Notes under the pieces: generated by a model
Databases searched by the model: none
What the model was told of the DNA's origin: nothing
Seen by the model: the letters and a program-made list of their open reading frames with translations, nothing else
Shown here: positions 22,306-32,545 of the stretch, piece after piece
How the letters are laid out: each line of letters starts with the position of its first letter
Position numbering within the stretch: position 1 is the stretch's first letter
Made by a program: the position numbers and the translations under genes
Assembly: GCF_003144195.1 (NCBI RefSeq)
Contig: NW_020290015.1
Coordinates: 124,001-188,000, forward strand
From: Ceraceosorus guamensis
Taxonomy: Eukaryota; Basidiomycota; Exobasidiomycetes; Ceraceosorales; Ceraceosoraceae
Reading direction: 5' to 3'
DNA length: 64,000 bases

Positions 22306-23931
22306 AGTGTACGCCGCGCTGAATCTGTTGGGCCTGTATCACGACTCGATCTTGTATCGACTGCTGTCGCCCGCCAGCCAGCCTGCCACTTTCCTAAGTC
22401 GATCTTCAGGCAAGAATGCGTCCGGCTCAGTGTCGGTGTCAGCAGGAGGAGCGCGCACATCCAGCGGCACCCTTTTGCAGCACACTCCATCGCCTCACGC
22501 CAGGTATACGCATCACTGGGCGGATCGCAGCTCGCTGTACAACCTCGCTGCTCGATCTTTGGTCGTCGTAACCTACACCGAGCTACTGGCAGAGATGATA
22601 GCTAGAAGAAAGCTTGGCAAGCAAAAGGCGTGGGATGTGGTGGTGGGCATTGAGGCTGTCAAGTGGGTGTCGCGCCGTGATTGCGATTCTGCATGCTTGC
22701 TCCGCTCCACTAGTCCAAGATCTGACTCCTTGCACCGCCCCCTGTAGAGCTGCACTGCGGATCGCACTGCTTCGTCTCACAGGCTCCAGGCCTTCCATCC
22801 AGCCGCCCATTCCGGAGCGGGAAGTGGACCCTGCTATGTTAGACGAGCTGCCTGGTGGTGCTCGTTCCCTGCGTGCAGCCGATGTTGGAAGCAGCAACGG
22901 CTTGCGCGCATCCAAGTGGAGAGGAGCCAAGACGGGTTTCGAAAGGCCGACACTGGCAAGTCTGCAGGCATCAAGGAAAGGAGATGCTTTCAGGAACAGC
23001 CTTAATGGGCCGGCTTCTACCAGGCCTGGACAGTCGCGCATCGCTGCTTCGAACGCATCTGGAGCGGCGGGCGGCAGCAACTCTTCGAGCGGAGACAGCG
23101 ATAGCGACGAGACGTTGGTGGAGAGTATGACCGAGGCGGACGTCAATGAATACTTGCTCAGCAGGACACTCAAGCCAAGCGATGTCAGACCTGCGGAAGA
23201 GCTCGTGAGACTGGTGGCGGGCAGGGAGGGATCGCTTGCAGAAGGGCTTTGGATAGCTCGGCCACTCATCTACGGTGAGTCGCGTCTGCGAACTACCGAA
23301 GACTTGCACGTTCGTAGAAGTATTTTCCCGCTCACCCGTCCTCTCTGCATGCCCACAGCTGTCGCACTGCGGAAGTATGGACGGAAAGCGTACTTTCCCT
23401 TTGTACTGTCTCTCTTGCTTGAATGGCTCGCCCGGACACTGCGACAACGGTCCCTCGCTCGCTCAGCCTCGCCCAAAAATCCTCTGCTTGCCATGCTAGC
23501 CGGCGGCAATCCGATCCTAGCGCTCTTGACAGCATTCATCGGCGGAGCGCCGGATAGTCAGGCCATCAGTGATGTGGAGAGGGCAGAGTGGAAGAAGAGA
23601 GGTAGGGCTTTCTGGTGGTATCTGCTTAGGGGACCTGCTTGGGACGGATGGACTAGGTGAGCTGAATCGGGTCATAAAGCTTTACGACAGGCGAAAAGCT
23701 TCGACGCTGATCATTGTGCCATTGCCATGCAGACCGAAGCTCGAACGTATCATCAATGCCACACAGAACAGAGCCATCCTCGGCATTGTTGGCGGAATTG
23801 TGAGTTTCCGCTTGCCCAGCCTTGGCTCAGGACTTTTGCTTAGATCGCTGCGCGTTGCCCACCTTCCGACTTGACAGATCGGTGACTACCTGCCCCTCAT
23901 CGACGAGTACCACTTTTACAGCTCGACATGA
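22003..23931 (+). CDS. PEX16: Peroxisomal membrane biogenesis protein PEX16
   Basis: Six exons (22003-22138, 22308-22662, 22748-23274, 23359-23656, 23733-23799, 23878-23931) give 478 residues. The N-terminus is diagnostic for Pex16: KSYESFLLSNASQITAVESS followed by LRSLTYFLPGRFKDAEL. Later blocks are NLLGLYHDSILYR, WDVVVGIEAVKAALRI, LRKYGRKAYFPFVLSLLLEW, FWWYLLRGPAWDGWTRPKL and the end IGDYLPLIDEYHFYSST. Pex16 is a membrane receptor that, with Pex3 and Pex19, brings membrane proteins to the endoplasmic reticulum and peroxisomes. The gene is missing in budding yeast but usual in filamentous fungi. A Ser/Gly-rich variable stretch lies around residues 270-300. Intron 1 ends in a long CT repeat placed just before the AATAG acceptor. 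Confidence 0.93.
22245..22302 (+). repeat. (TC)29 microsatellite forming the pyrimidine tract of PEX16 intron 1
   Basis: An uninterrupted TC repeat of 58 bases ends five bases before exon 2 of PEX16. It occupies the position of the polypyrimidine tract. Confidence 0.95.
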
Positions 23932-24282
23932 GACTGTTCATATGTCGATCATCTGTCATACGATGCGTCATTGCCCTAGCCGCCCGTCGCATTGCGCCAA
24001 AATCGTGAAATTTGGACAATGATCACGCCACGTCAATTCAAGCGCGGAAGGTAATGCACAGACGCTTCGGCGCACCAGAATGCTTTGATTTCTCAAGGTG
24101 ACTTTGTGTTCCAAAAGGGGCTTTTTGACGAGATGGGGAAAGGCTGAGGACACAGCGCTGTAGCGCAGTGATCGAAGCTGGTATCTGAAGCTGAAGCTGG
24201 GCAAGTTCGGGCGACTATAAGCAAGCAAGAGGGCACTCGTGCCTGGACAAGGGTGACATGGAGGCGCGAGAAGAATCTCAGA
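23932..24282. other. Convergent intergenic region
   Basis: These 351 bases lie between the PEX16 stop and the stop of the multi-pass membrane protein gene. Nothing is recognised in them. Confidence 0.4.
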
Positions 24283-26238
24283 TTAGTCCAAGGAAAGCCG
24301 GTGCGGATTGGTCGGCCTGGGTGCATAAGAGCTGTGGACAGTATTGGCATCCTGCGCGAAGCCACTCGAAGGCGCAGCTGGTTCATCCAAGCTGATACGG
24401 TTCGAGGGTCCAGTGGTCTGACTTGTACCGTTGCCAACTTGCTTCATGTCCAGCCTGGACGTGCGGCGTCGCTTGCCGCCAAAATGTCCCATATTGTCGT
24501 GCGCGTCCGCCAGACCCTTGCCAAAGTTGGCCATGCACCAGATCGCATTGATCAGGGTCAAGAAGAGCGAGATGGTGGTGAAGATGCCGAAGAAGGTCAA
24601 GGTCAGGCGGACTGTGGCGTACGTGGGCCGGACAAACACCTGCACGATTTGATAGATGAAGTAGGCCGCTCCTGCTATGAACGCAACGATGCAGAGCGCC
24701 ATTATTGCCATCCATTCGCGTCGGACAGCTATGCCTGCCAAGAAGAGCACCGCCACGGCAATGGGCACGGCAGCGATCGTGAGCCCAAAGTAGGCATCGT
24801 CCCGCTGACTGACCAGGATCAGGTACGCAACTAAGCGGGCAACACGTCGATGGGTGCCTGTCAGCGTGGCCCTGACGCGCAGGAATGCCCAAGACAATCG
24901 TGAATGCAGCTCACCTGTAAAGCCGACACCGAGGAAGAAGTCAAACTTCAAGAGAACTTGGAAGACCTGGTACACCAAGAATCTTTGTCTCTGCTCGATG
25001 GATGCTCCAATAGCCTTGTAAACTTGCCAGCCGTACTCCTGCCAGAGCTTGTACGTGAGGAAAGTGATGGGGACCTGCGCCAAGCCCACTATAATCGGCA
25101 CGGCGATCAACAGCCTCTCGACGAAGGGCAACAGGTCTCCGATGGCACTGCAGCGACGATTCGGTCTGTCTTCGCATCGGACGCCGATTCCTTGGTTATC
25201 CTGATACTGCAGCGCGTCCCTCACTTGTGAGATCTCCAGCGCCGCAGTGACGATCAGAGCGACGTTGAAAATGCAAACGCCCATGACTTGGATGGTATTC
25301 TTGAGGCGCTGAGCATCCAGCGAGATGCAGACCAGGAAGACTGCGCCGAAGAGGAATAAAGCGAGGTAGACGGAGACGGTCTTGAGGCGCTGCACTTGAG
25401 TGCTGGTCCTACTCTGGATGGTGCCGTAGACGACAGCGACGAGGACGATGATGATCACAGCTTCGACAATGACAGTTGCCATGAATGCGGAAGCCCATTT
25501 GGAAGGAATCCACGCCCTGCCATTGGCTGCACTGCTCTTTCCGCCTAGGCTTCGCGCGTTTGTCTCTCCAGTCACTGCAGATATCCCGCTCCTAGATCCA
25601 GCCCTGGCTCTTGGTGCTTGGCCAGCTGAGCTCGAAGGAGCGACGCCATCCAAAATCCGAGTACCTCGAGGCGAATATGAAGTACTCTCATCGTAGCTGT
25701 CCGGAGGGGGCGACGCGTAGTAATACGCTGCAGCTTCTCCAGTTGGTGGCCGATCCGAGAGACCTGCATCTGCGGGTGCCAATGGCGTTGGTGGAAGAGG
25801 TCGACTCTGCCTGGCGCCCTTATCGCCTGCGCTCGCTGAGTTTGCACCAAAGTACTGTGGTGACGAGAAGTCTCCAGGAGTTTGAACGCGAGGCAGCCTC
25901 TGGTTGCTCTCGCTAGCCGTCGGTGCAGTTTCCGCAAGCCCACTTGTTCCAGCCGTGCCTGGACGAGGGCTTCCGTACTGCTGCTGATTGACAGTGTCAG
26001 AGGATGGCATGTTGCCTGGAGTTGTGTACATGCTCGCGGCACTGGAAGCCTCATAACCTGCTTGGGAAGGTGCGTATCCCGTCCCTGTGGGTGCGTAGCC
26101 TGACTGAGCGCCGGCAGTTCTGAAAGAGGTGGTGGATGGCCCATTGCCAGAGGTGTAGAAGGACGGCGCGGCTCCAGAGTGCCCTGCATCTGACCTTTCA
26201 TAGCCTTCAGCATCGTGCGATGCATGCAGATGAGCCAT
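24283..26238 (-). CDS. Multi-pass membrane protein, fungal Golgi family (UPF0658-like)
   Basis: Two exons (24915-26238 and 24283-24830) give 623 residues. The intron 24831-24914 has a GTGAGC donor and a CTTAG acceptor, is 84 bases long and has no stop in frame. The first 240 residues are disordered and rich in Ser, Pro, Gly and Tyr. About eight hydrophobic helices follow between residues 250 and 560, for example FMATVIVEAVIIIVLVAVVY, VYLALFLFGAVFLVC, VLLKFDFFLGVGFT joined to VAYLILV, and FFGIFTTISLFLTLINAIW. The loop KLWQEYGWQVYKAIGA and the QVLLKFDFF helix resemble a widespread fungal family annotated as UPF0658 Golgi membrane protein. I know of no biochemical role. The C-terminus is basic and Ser-rich (GGKRRRTSRLDMK). 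Confidence 0.82.
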   Translation of the reverse strand: MAHLHASHDAEGYERSDAGHSGAAPSFYTSGNGPSTTSFRTAGAQSGYAPTGTGYAPSQAGYEASSAASMYTTPGNMPSSDTVNQQQYGSPRPGTAGTSGLAETAPTASESNQRLPRVQTPGDFSSPQYFGANSASAGDKGARQSRPLPPTPLAPADAGLSDRPPTGEAAAYYYASPPPDSYDESTSYSPRGTRILDGVAPSSSAGQAPRARAGSRSGISAVTGETNARSLGGKSSAANGRAWIPSKWASAFMATVIVEAVIIIVLVAVVYGTIQSRTSTQVQRLKTVSVYLALFLFGAVFLVCISLDAQRLKNTIQVMGVCIFNVALIVTAALEISQVRDALQYQDNQGIGVRCEDRPNRRCSAIGDLLPFVERLLIAVPIIVGLAQVPITFLTYKLWQEYGWQVYKAIGASIEQRQRFLVYQVFQVLLKFDFFLGVGFTGELHSRLSWAFLRVRATLTGTHRRVARLVAYLILVSQRDDAYFGLTIAAVPIAVAVLFLAGIAVRREWMAIMALCIVAFIAGAAYFIYQIVQVFVRPTYATVRLTLTFFGIFTTISLFLTLINAIWCMANFGKGLADAHDNMGHFGGKRRRTSRLDMKQVGNGTSQTTGPSNRISLDEPAAPSSGFAQDANTVHSSYAPRPTNPHRLSLD

Positions 26239-26832
26239 GTTGGCTACCGCGCGTAGACTTGGAGCGTGTTCGCGGGATGCGGTTGGAACGAGAAAGAGAT
26301 GGCTGCGAGACGTACGCCCGAAGTATCACGGCGGGTCTGTGAGTGTGAATCGCTGTTGCGCCGATCGAGCTGCGGTCCGGTATAGAGGGACGGTGTAGAG
26401 GGAATGGTGTGCCGCCGACCTTGCTCGGTGTTGATCAGTGTTCGGTTGATAGTTTGAAGGCTCAAAGTCAGAAGCTCAACGCGCGGTCACGAGTCACAAC
26501 AATTAATCGATGCTGCTGCTTCGCGTGTGAAATTTGTCTTTGAATCCAGCATCCAGCGTAGACGCGCGCGGATGGCAACTGCGCGGCGTTCCATCGTGCG
26601 CGCGCGCGCGTAGCGCACGCCGCCCTGCTCGTCCTCAGCGCGGCGCGGGTGTTCTTGCATGGCAGCAGCTGATGCAAGTCGTAAATCTCGCTGCGAGTCG
26701 CAGCATGCAAGTCGCAGCATCAGTCTCAACGTCCTCACCTGACCTACTGGCACAGTCCAGAATACCGGTATAGTCACAACAGTCTTGAGTCTCTTCTGAC
26801 CATCGCGAGCGGGTTGAAGCGCCGCGAGCATC

Positions 26833-26858
26833 GCAGCAGCAGCAGCAGCAGCAGCAGC
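26833..26858. repeat. (CAG)n trinucleotide repeat
   Basis: About eight GCA/CAG units lie upstream of the multi-pass membrane protein gene, in non-coding sequence. Confidence 0.85.
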
Positions 26859-27020
26859 GGATGAGCTCGCATTCAAGGATTCAATCCCAACCCGCGATCA
26901 ACGTACGGCCCACCGTCTCGACATCGCTAGCATGCATGGCGCCCAGCATGAGGCTCTACAGCATGTGATGAGATGGATACATGACGCCGCAAATAACAAC
27001 CACAGCTGTGTAGAGCTACA

Positions 27021-27043
27021 CTACTACTACTACTACTACTACT
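27021..27043. repeat. (CTA)n trinucleotide repeat
   Basis: Nearly eight CTA units lie in the spacer between the membrane protein and the Rab gene. Confidence 0.85.
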
Positions 27044-28212
27044 GTACTGACTACTATGCCCATCATGCAGTCATGAGTGGCTGACCAGCAGCAGCCCCTC
27101 ATCGCTGACGGTGCGAGCTTACCAACCGCTTATAATTGCTACGCTCATGATTTTTTCACTCAACGACTCCAGTACCGGTAGCGTCGTACACCGTACATCA
27201 TGAAAGACCGCATGCTGTTGCTTGAGCAGCAGCTAAGCGGGTCGCTTGACTGAAACAGGCGATGCCACGCATCTGCTCAATTCAAATTGTAGCGGTAAAT
27301 GTGACTATATACAGTCGTCATGCAGCAGTCACATAGATACCCGCCTCTGCCTGCGCGCGACGCCGAAACTCCGAATTGCGCCCAACAACGCCCAGGCTAA
27401 GAGAAGCGCCTGCCTTTTGACTCGAGTTCGAGATGTCCGTAGCCAACGGCAGGAGGGATCGCCGACCTGCTGTGCACTGTAGCTCCCTGCGATGCAAGTA
27501 GTATACAGTCACAGTCACGAGTAGTTGAGAGAGAGTCAGTACAGCGGGCGAGTCGGTGCCGCTGCTTGACAACAGCTAGCTACTCGTGACTTGAAGGATC
27601 GTTGACTCGATCGCCATGCATCAGCAGCAGCAGCCCTGCAGCTTCTGGCAAGAATCACAATGACTGCTGCTGCGGGCGGGCACGCGTGCGTGGGCTTTGG
27701 CTGCTGTGGCATCACCATTCTGGTTGGATCTGAATCACGATTGGGCCAAATGAATTGAGCCCAGATGAGTGTTCCGGCCTGTACCCCGTTACGTCTCGTT
27801 CGTCGCAGCATCGGTGGCTGTGCTAGCGAGTCTGCGCGAAGAACGACCTCATGCAGAGCAGATTGCGAAACTCGCACCGACAATCTCGAATCAACAATCC
27901 AAACGTCTCCTTCGCGTGACTGCCAAGCTCAAAGCACCGCTTCGATCCTTGCCGAAACCGACGCTCTTCCGGCTGTGCGTCAACAACAGTCTCGATTGAT
28001 GCTCAAAAGCTGCCATGAGCGGTGGCACTTTCGAAAGCGCGCTACACACACGTGTGACGCTCGTGCACGATGCAAACTTCATGTGCTTCAAATCCTGGGT
28101 ATGGTACATGTGCTTAGCTCGATACAAGGATGGGCAAGGGGACAAAGTAGAACGTGACTTGTGCACGGGAGAGGGACGTGGGAACATCCAGGTAGACTTG
28201 CGATACCGTCCA

Positions 28213-29263
28213 TCACATTACCGAACAGCACCCCTTGCCGTCCGCACCATCATGAGGCCCAGATCCCGACACTCGAACATCACCATGACCTGCGGCAGCG
28301 GCAGCGGCGGCTGCAGCAGAGCGTCCTCCTCTCTTCATCAAGCTACCAGCCCCCGACGCATCTGCTCGATCCCTCGCCTCGATGAATTTGCGATGTATTT
28401 CTGTGGCTGCCATCTTGAATGCTTCTTCCACATTCTGACAAAGAGCAAGTACACCGCAAGTACACCGGAAAATTCAGCTGATCCGCTCAAAACCACTCGA
28501 TCGCCTTGCCCGCTCACCTTTCCGGTCTTGGCTGACGTCTCCACAAAGAGCAATCTGCAGCGTTTTGCGATCCGTGAGCACATGCGAGCCAACCGCATCT
28601 CGTCCATCGTTTCGGCGCTCACCCTTCCCGCTTGGCGAGGTCTTCCCCCTCTTCGGTGGTCACCTGCCTACCCTGCTCCTCCGCTAGATCCACCATGTTA
28701 CCGACCAGAATGATCGTCACGCTGTCCTCTGCTAGAGACCGAACGTCTCGCAACCATTCAGCAGCATGCAAGAATGAGTCTCGATGTGTCACATTGTAGA
28801 CCACAAGCGCCCCAGCTGCTCCTCGATAGTATGATTGGGTAATCTAAGAGTGGTGAAAGGATCGCGACGTCGATGAGCCGTGAGGCAGCAAGGACTAGCA
28901 GGATGCTGCTTACAAGGCCCGACGCGGCATCGAGCGCGTGGTCGTCTCCTTGACGATTTCGCTTTGTCGACTCACACTTCTGAATGCTTCAGAGCCCGCT
29001 GTGTCCCAAACGTTCGCCCGGACAAGCTCTCCGCTAATCTCAAAGGTGTGCGAACCAAACTCCACTCCGACTGTAGGATCCGTCGCGGCCAACCACCTCT
29101 GCTCTGTTAGGCGTATCAGGATGGAAGATTTGCCCACGGAAGAATCTCCTACAAGGATGAACTAGAGCCGGAATGGATGTCGAAAGGATCGTGTTAGCTC
29201 GCTGGTGCGCTCGAAACGTCCAGCCATGCGCACCTTTGTCAAGTAGTCCCAAGATGTCGACAT
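28213..29263 (-). CDS. Rab-family small GTPase, Rab4-like but with altered G3 and G4 motifs
   Basis: Five exons (29234-29263, 28976-29161, 28623-28843, 28518-28554, 28213-28434) give 231 residues. The start MSTSWDYLTK and the P-loop GDSSVGKSS (residues 15-23) are typical, as are TVGVEFGSHTFEI, SYYRGAAGALVVYN, LLFVETSAKTG and NVEEAF. These resemble Rab4 and the related Rab2/Rab14. Two nucleotide motifs deviate. WDTAGSEAFRS has Ser67 where Rabs carry the catalytic Gln, and GNMVDL has Met122 in place of the Lys of NKxD. Slow GTP hydrolysis and weakened guanine selectivity are therefore possible. The tail holds nine alanines and ends GCCSVM, so prenylation could use a CaaX-like CSVM or the double Cys. 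The role is probably in endosomal or Golgi traffic. No frameshift or stop suggests decay. Confidence 0.88.
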
Positions 29264-30505
29264 CTCGGCAGTCTTGAACCGGGAGGCGTTAGGCGAGGTC
29301 GCAGATCGGCGGAAGCAGGGATGCGGAACACTTCTGAGCTCCGCGAGCAATAGTTCGGTATCGCGAGTCGTAAATGCAGTGGAATCACGAGTGTAGGTCA
29401 GTACTCTTCAAGGAGGGGGTCCAGGCGATTGTGGTTGATGATGTCAGTTGGATGCGTACAGCTAGGACATGCTCATTCGTGATTCAAAAGTCGGGGAAGG
29501 CTGTACCGGTATACGCGCTCGTGACCCCATCAGGCCGTGCACCAGCCTGCATGCAACATAGCAGCATGTTCACGATCTTGGATTGGCGCCTTGCGCGCGC
29601 AGTGTGAGTCGAGTCAAGCTTTCCCCACAGGGTTCCGGCCTTTCTGGTCACGTGCATGCGCGGATCCAAGGCCGCGGCCTTACCTCCACCGCGCGACCTA
29701 TACATGCGAGAGCTGTAGCTGCTGCAGGCGTGCTGCATGCTTTGCGAAGAGCCACGCTGAGCGAGTAGTCTGGAGTCACGATCGAGTTTGTTTTGCGCCC
29801 ATTGGGCGTGGCGGCGGCTGGCGTGGCTGCAGACATCACCACAGATAGAGAGTTCATGAGTTTGGAGTGAAATGGACCGCTCGAGGCTGACGATACGCCA
29901 GTCACGAGTCAGGAGAGTCTCGTTGGCACTCGCAGAGCCGTGCGTTATCGTGCAGATGTGCAGATGTGATCGAGAGAGGCACCGGGGCTGGAATGTGAAT
30001 CATATTCCCGCCACGCACGGCTTAATCCATCGAAGTTGCTCGATCGAGGCTGGCTAGAGTCAGCGCTTAATTGCCATGATACAAGATCCAATTATAAGAT
30101 TGAATTGCTGCATGGCGAGAAAGGTCGGGCGTAGGCGGCGCAGAAGGCGCACAAACCACTTTAGCAGGCCGTTGCTGGCTGTTGTGTCTGTGCACAAGAT
30201 CCAAAATTTGCCGTTGCCGTGGCGGCTGCATGCAGCAGCAGCGACTTAGTACAGCGCGAGGGGCGCAGGAACGGACGCCATGTGCACGCAAACTGTGATA
30301 TGAGGTTCACGATTGGTCAATTGAAGTTCGTTTGCGCTCAACGAAAAGATTTGGAATCAGCACGAAATACACGAATCAAGAGGAGAGAAGCCGCACCTGA
30401 AGCAATGGCCCCGCTTCAGACATCCTTCCACCAACTGTCGCGACACTGACTGATCTTCATCTCCAGCATCGACTGTAGTCATCGTCAGTACTCAGCACCT
30501 TCAAC
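29264..30505. other. Divergent intergenic region
   Basis: These 1242 bases separate the Rab and dipeptidase start codons. They contain exact TCACGAGT at 29385 and 29902, GTACCGGTATAC at 29503-29514 and several ATTCACGATT-like words. No gene is supported. Confidence 0.45.
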
Positions 30506-32545
30506 ATGTCAGTTACCGATAAATTCATCCAGCAGATCGATGCCAACAAGGCGGGCTTGATCAAGCGCTTGGCAGATGCTGTCGCCATCCCATCCGTCTC
30601 TGGCGATGCTCGCTACCGCCAAGACGTGTTCCGAATGGCAGATTGGCTGGTCAAGGAGCTCGAAGCTTTGGGCGCCAAGACGGAGCTGAAGCCTCTCGGC
30701 AAGCAAAAGCTCGACGGCAAGGAGATCGACCTGCCACCCGTCATCTTTGCAGACTACGGCACTGACCCGAAGAAGAAGACCATCTTGGTGTACGGAGTGA
30801 GTGCCGCATGTCTGTCTTTCAGATTCCCAAATCTTTTCCAAGCTGATGACGAATCGATGGTGCCTCCCGCGCAGCATTTCGATGTGCAGCCTGCGCTCAA
30901 GTCAGACGGCTGGAACACCGAGCCGTTCGAACTGGTTCACGATGAAAAGACTGACCGTCTGTACGGCAGAGGCAGCACTGATGACAAGGGCCCTGTCCTG
31001 GGCTGGATCAACGTCATTGAGGCGCACAAGCAGGCAGGGTGAGTGGGATGGGAGGCTTGTAGGCCCACCTCCGGGCTGCTCTTGCTGATCAATTCAGGAG
31101 CCGCGCCCTCTCACAGCATCGAGCTGCCAGTCAACCTCAAATTCTGCCTCGAGGGTATGGAAGAGTCCGGATCAGAAGGTTTGGACGACCTGATCGTCGC
31201 CGAGAAGGACAAGTTCTTTGCAGGTGTGGATGCTGCGTGTATCAGCGACAAGTGAGTTCTGCTTGTTTTCAACATCTCACCTGTTCTCCGCTGCTCAAAC
31301 AAAGCCCTCAACTTCGCCCCCATTACCTCCTCACAGCTACTGGCTAGGCACGTGAGTTCTGTCATCCCATGCACGTCTTTGTGCGCACCGGCTCACATCC
31401 AACCGCTTGCCGGCTCTTGACCATAATCCAGGAAGAAGCCTTGCCTCACCCACGGTCTGCGAGGCATCAGCTACTTCAAGCTGTCAATCAGCGGTCCTGG
31501 ATCAGACCTTCACTCTGGTATTTTTGGAGGAATTGTGCATGAGCCCATGACCGATCTCTTCCACATCATGTCATCTCTGGTGACACCTCAGGGAGAAATC
31601 TTGGTCCCTGGCATCAAAGAGCTGGTTGACCCCTTGACGGACGAGGAGCGCAAGCGCTATGAGGTCATGGAGTTCGGCGTCAAGGACATGAACGAAGCTA
31701 CTGGCAGTGCGACTACAATCAGTGACGAGAAGGAAGGCATTCTTATGGCGAGGATGAGGTACCCCAGCTTGTCGTTGCACGGGGTGGAGGTGAGCGGTAC
31801 GCCCTGGACAGCATGATGTTCGTGGACATGCAACTCAGCTCCTAAACCCATGCTACTCGCAGGGCGCTTTTTATGAGGCTGGTACGAAGACCGTCATTCC
31901 AGCGAAAGTTATTGGCAAGTTCAGTGTCAGGTTGGTGCCCAGCATGACTCCTGATAAGGTTGCGGAGCTGGTCATCAAGCATGTTCAGTCTGAGTTCAAG
32001 AAGCGTGAGTCCCACACATCAGCGCAGTCAAGAGGCGGGATGGGGTCATTATGCTGACAGGTCGTCTGGAATAGTCGGATCCAAGAACACTATGAACATT
32101 GAACTCGCAAACGCAGGCAAGCCTTGGCTCGCGGATCCGAACGTGAGTTACGAAATCTGACTTGGAAGCCACGCCTTCCTGGCGGCTGACGTGCTTTGCC
32201 CATCTTGCAGCACTGGAACTACGCCGCTGCAATCAAGGCCACGGAGAAGGTGTATGGCGTTAAGCCGGATCTTACGCGTGAAGGTGGCTCCATTCCTGTT
32301 GCCCTGAGCTTCTCGGAAGTGCTTGGCAAGAACTTGCTCTTGTTGCCCCTGGGCAGAGCAGACGACGGTGCTCACTCGACCAACGAGAAGCTCGGTGAGT
32401 TGTTGTCATCTCGAGCAACGTCGACTATCGCAGGCGCTTTGCTGATGCAACGTTCCGGTTCTTCTCGCACCTAGATTTGTCCAACTACGTCGAGGGCACG
32501 AAGCTGCTCGGCGTGTACCTGCACGAAATTGCAGCGACCGCTTGA
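30506..32545 (+). CDS. DUG1: Cys-Gly metallodipeptidase (M20 family, CNDP2/Dug1)
   Basis: Nine exons (30506-30796, 30875-31038, 31117-31251, 31337-31351, 31432-31789, 31863-32004, 32075-32142, 32211-32394, 32475-32545) give 475 residues, against 481 in yeast Dug1. Exon 4 is 15 bases and encodes part of DNYWLGT. Metal and catalytic motifs are complete: HFDVQP near residue 98, the bridging Asp in GSTDDKGP, the general base in [24 protein letters not shown], and the EGGSIPV loop with [14 protein letters not shown] near the end. The enzyme hydrolyses Cys-Gly and other dipeptides in the cytosol with two zinc or manganese ions, and in fungi takes part in glutathione breakdown. GSH1, about 21 kb away, makes glutathione; no physical coupling is implied. 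The start is a clean ATG after CTTCAAC. Confidence 0.95.

Larger units (their letters stand above)
26239..28212. other. Long intergenic region rich in simple repeats
   Basis: This spacer of 2.0 kb separates two minus-strand genes. It carries a CGCG-rich alternating tract near 26598-26622, a CAG repeat (26833-26858), a CTA repeat (27021-27043), TACCGGTA words at 26763 and 27173, and TCACGAGT/ACTCGTGA at 26487, 27514 and 27582. Its open frames are short and compositionally biased, and none resembles a protein family. Confidence 0.5.

Noticed and set aside
22583-23269. Minus-strand open frame of 228 codons
   Set aside because: It is antisense to PEX16 exons 2 and 3, is Ser/Leu-rich and resembles no family.
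28015-28713. Plus-strand open frame of 232 codons
   Set aside because: It is antisense to the Rab gene and shows no family feature.
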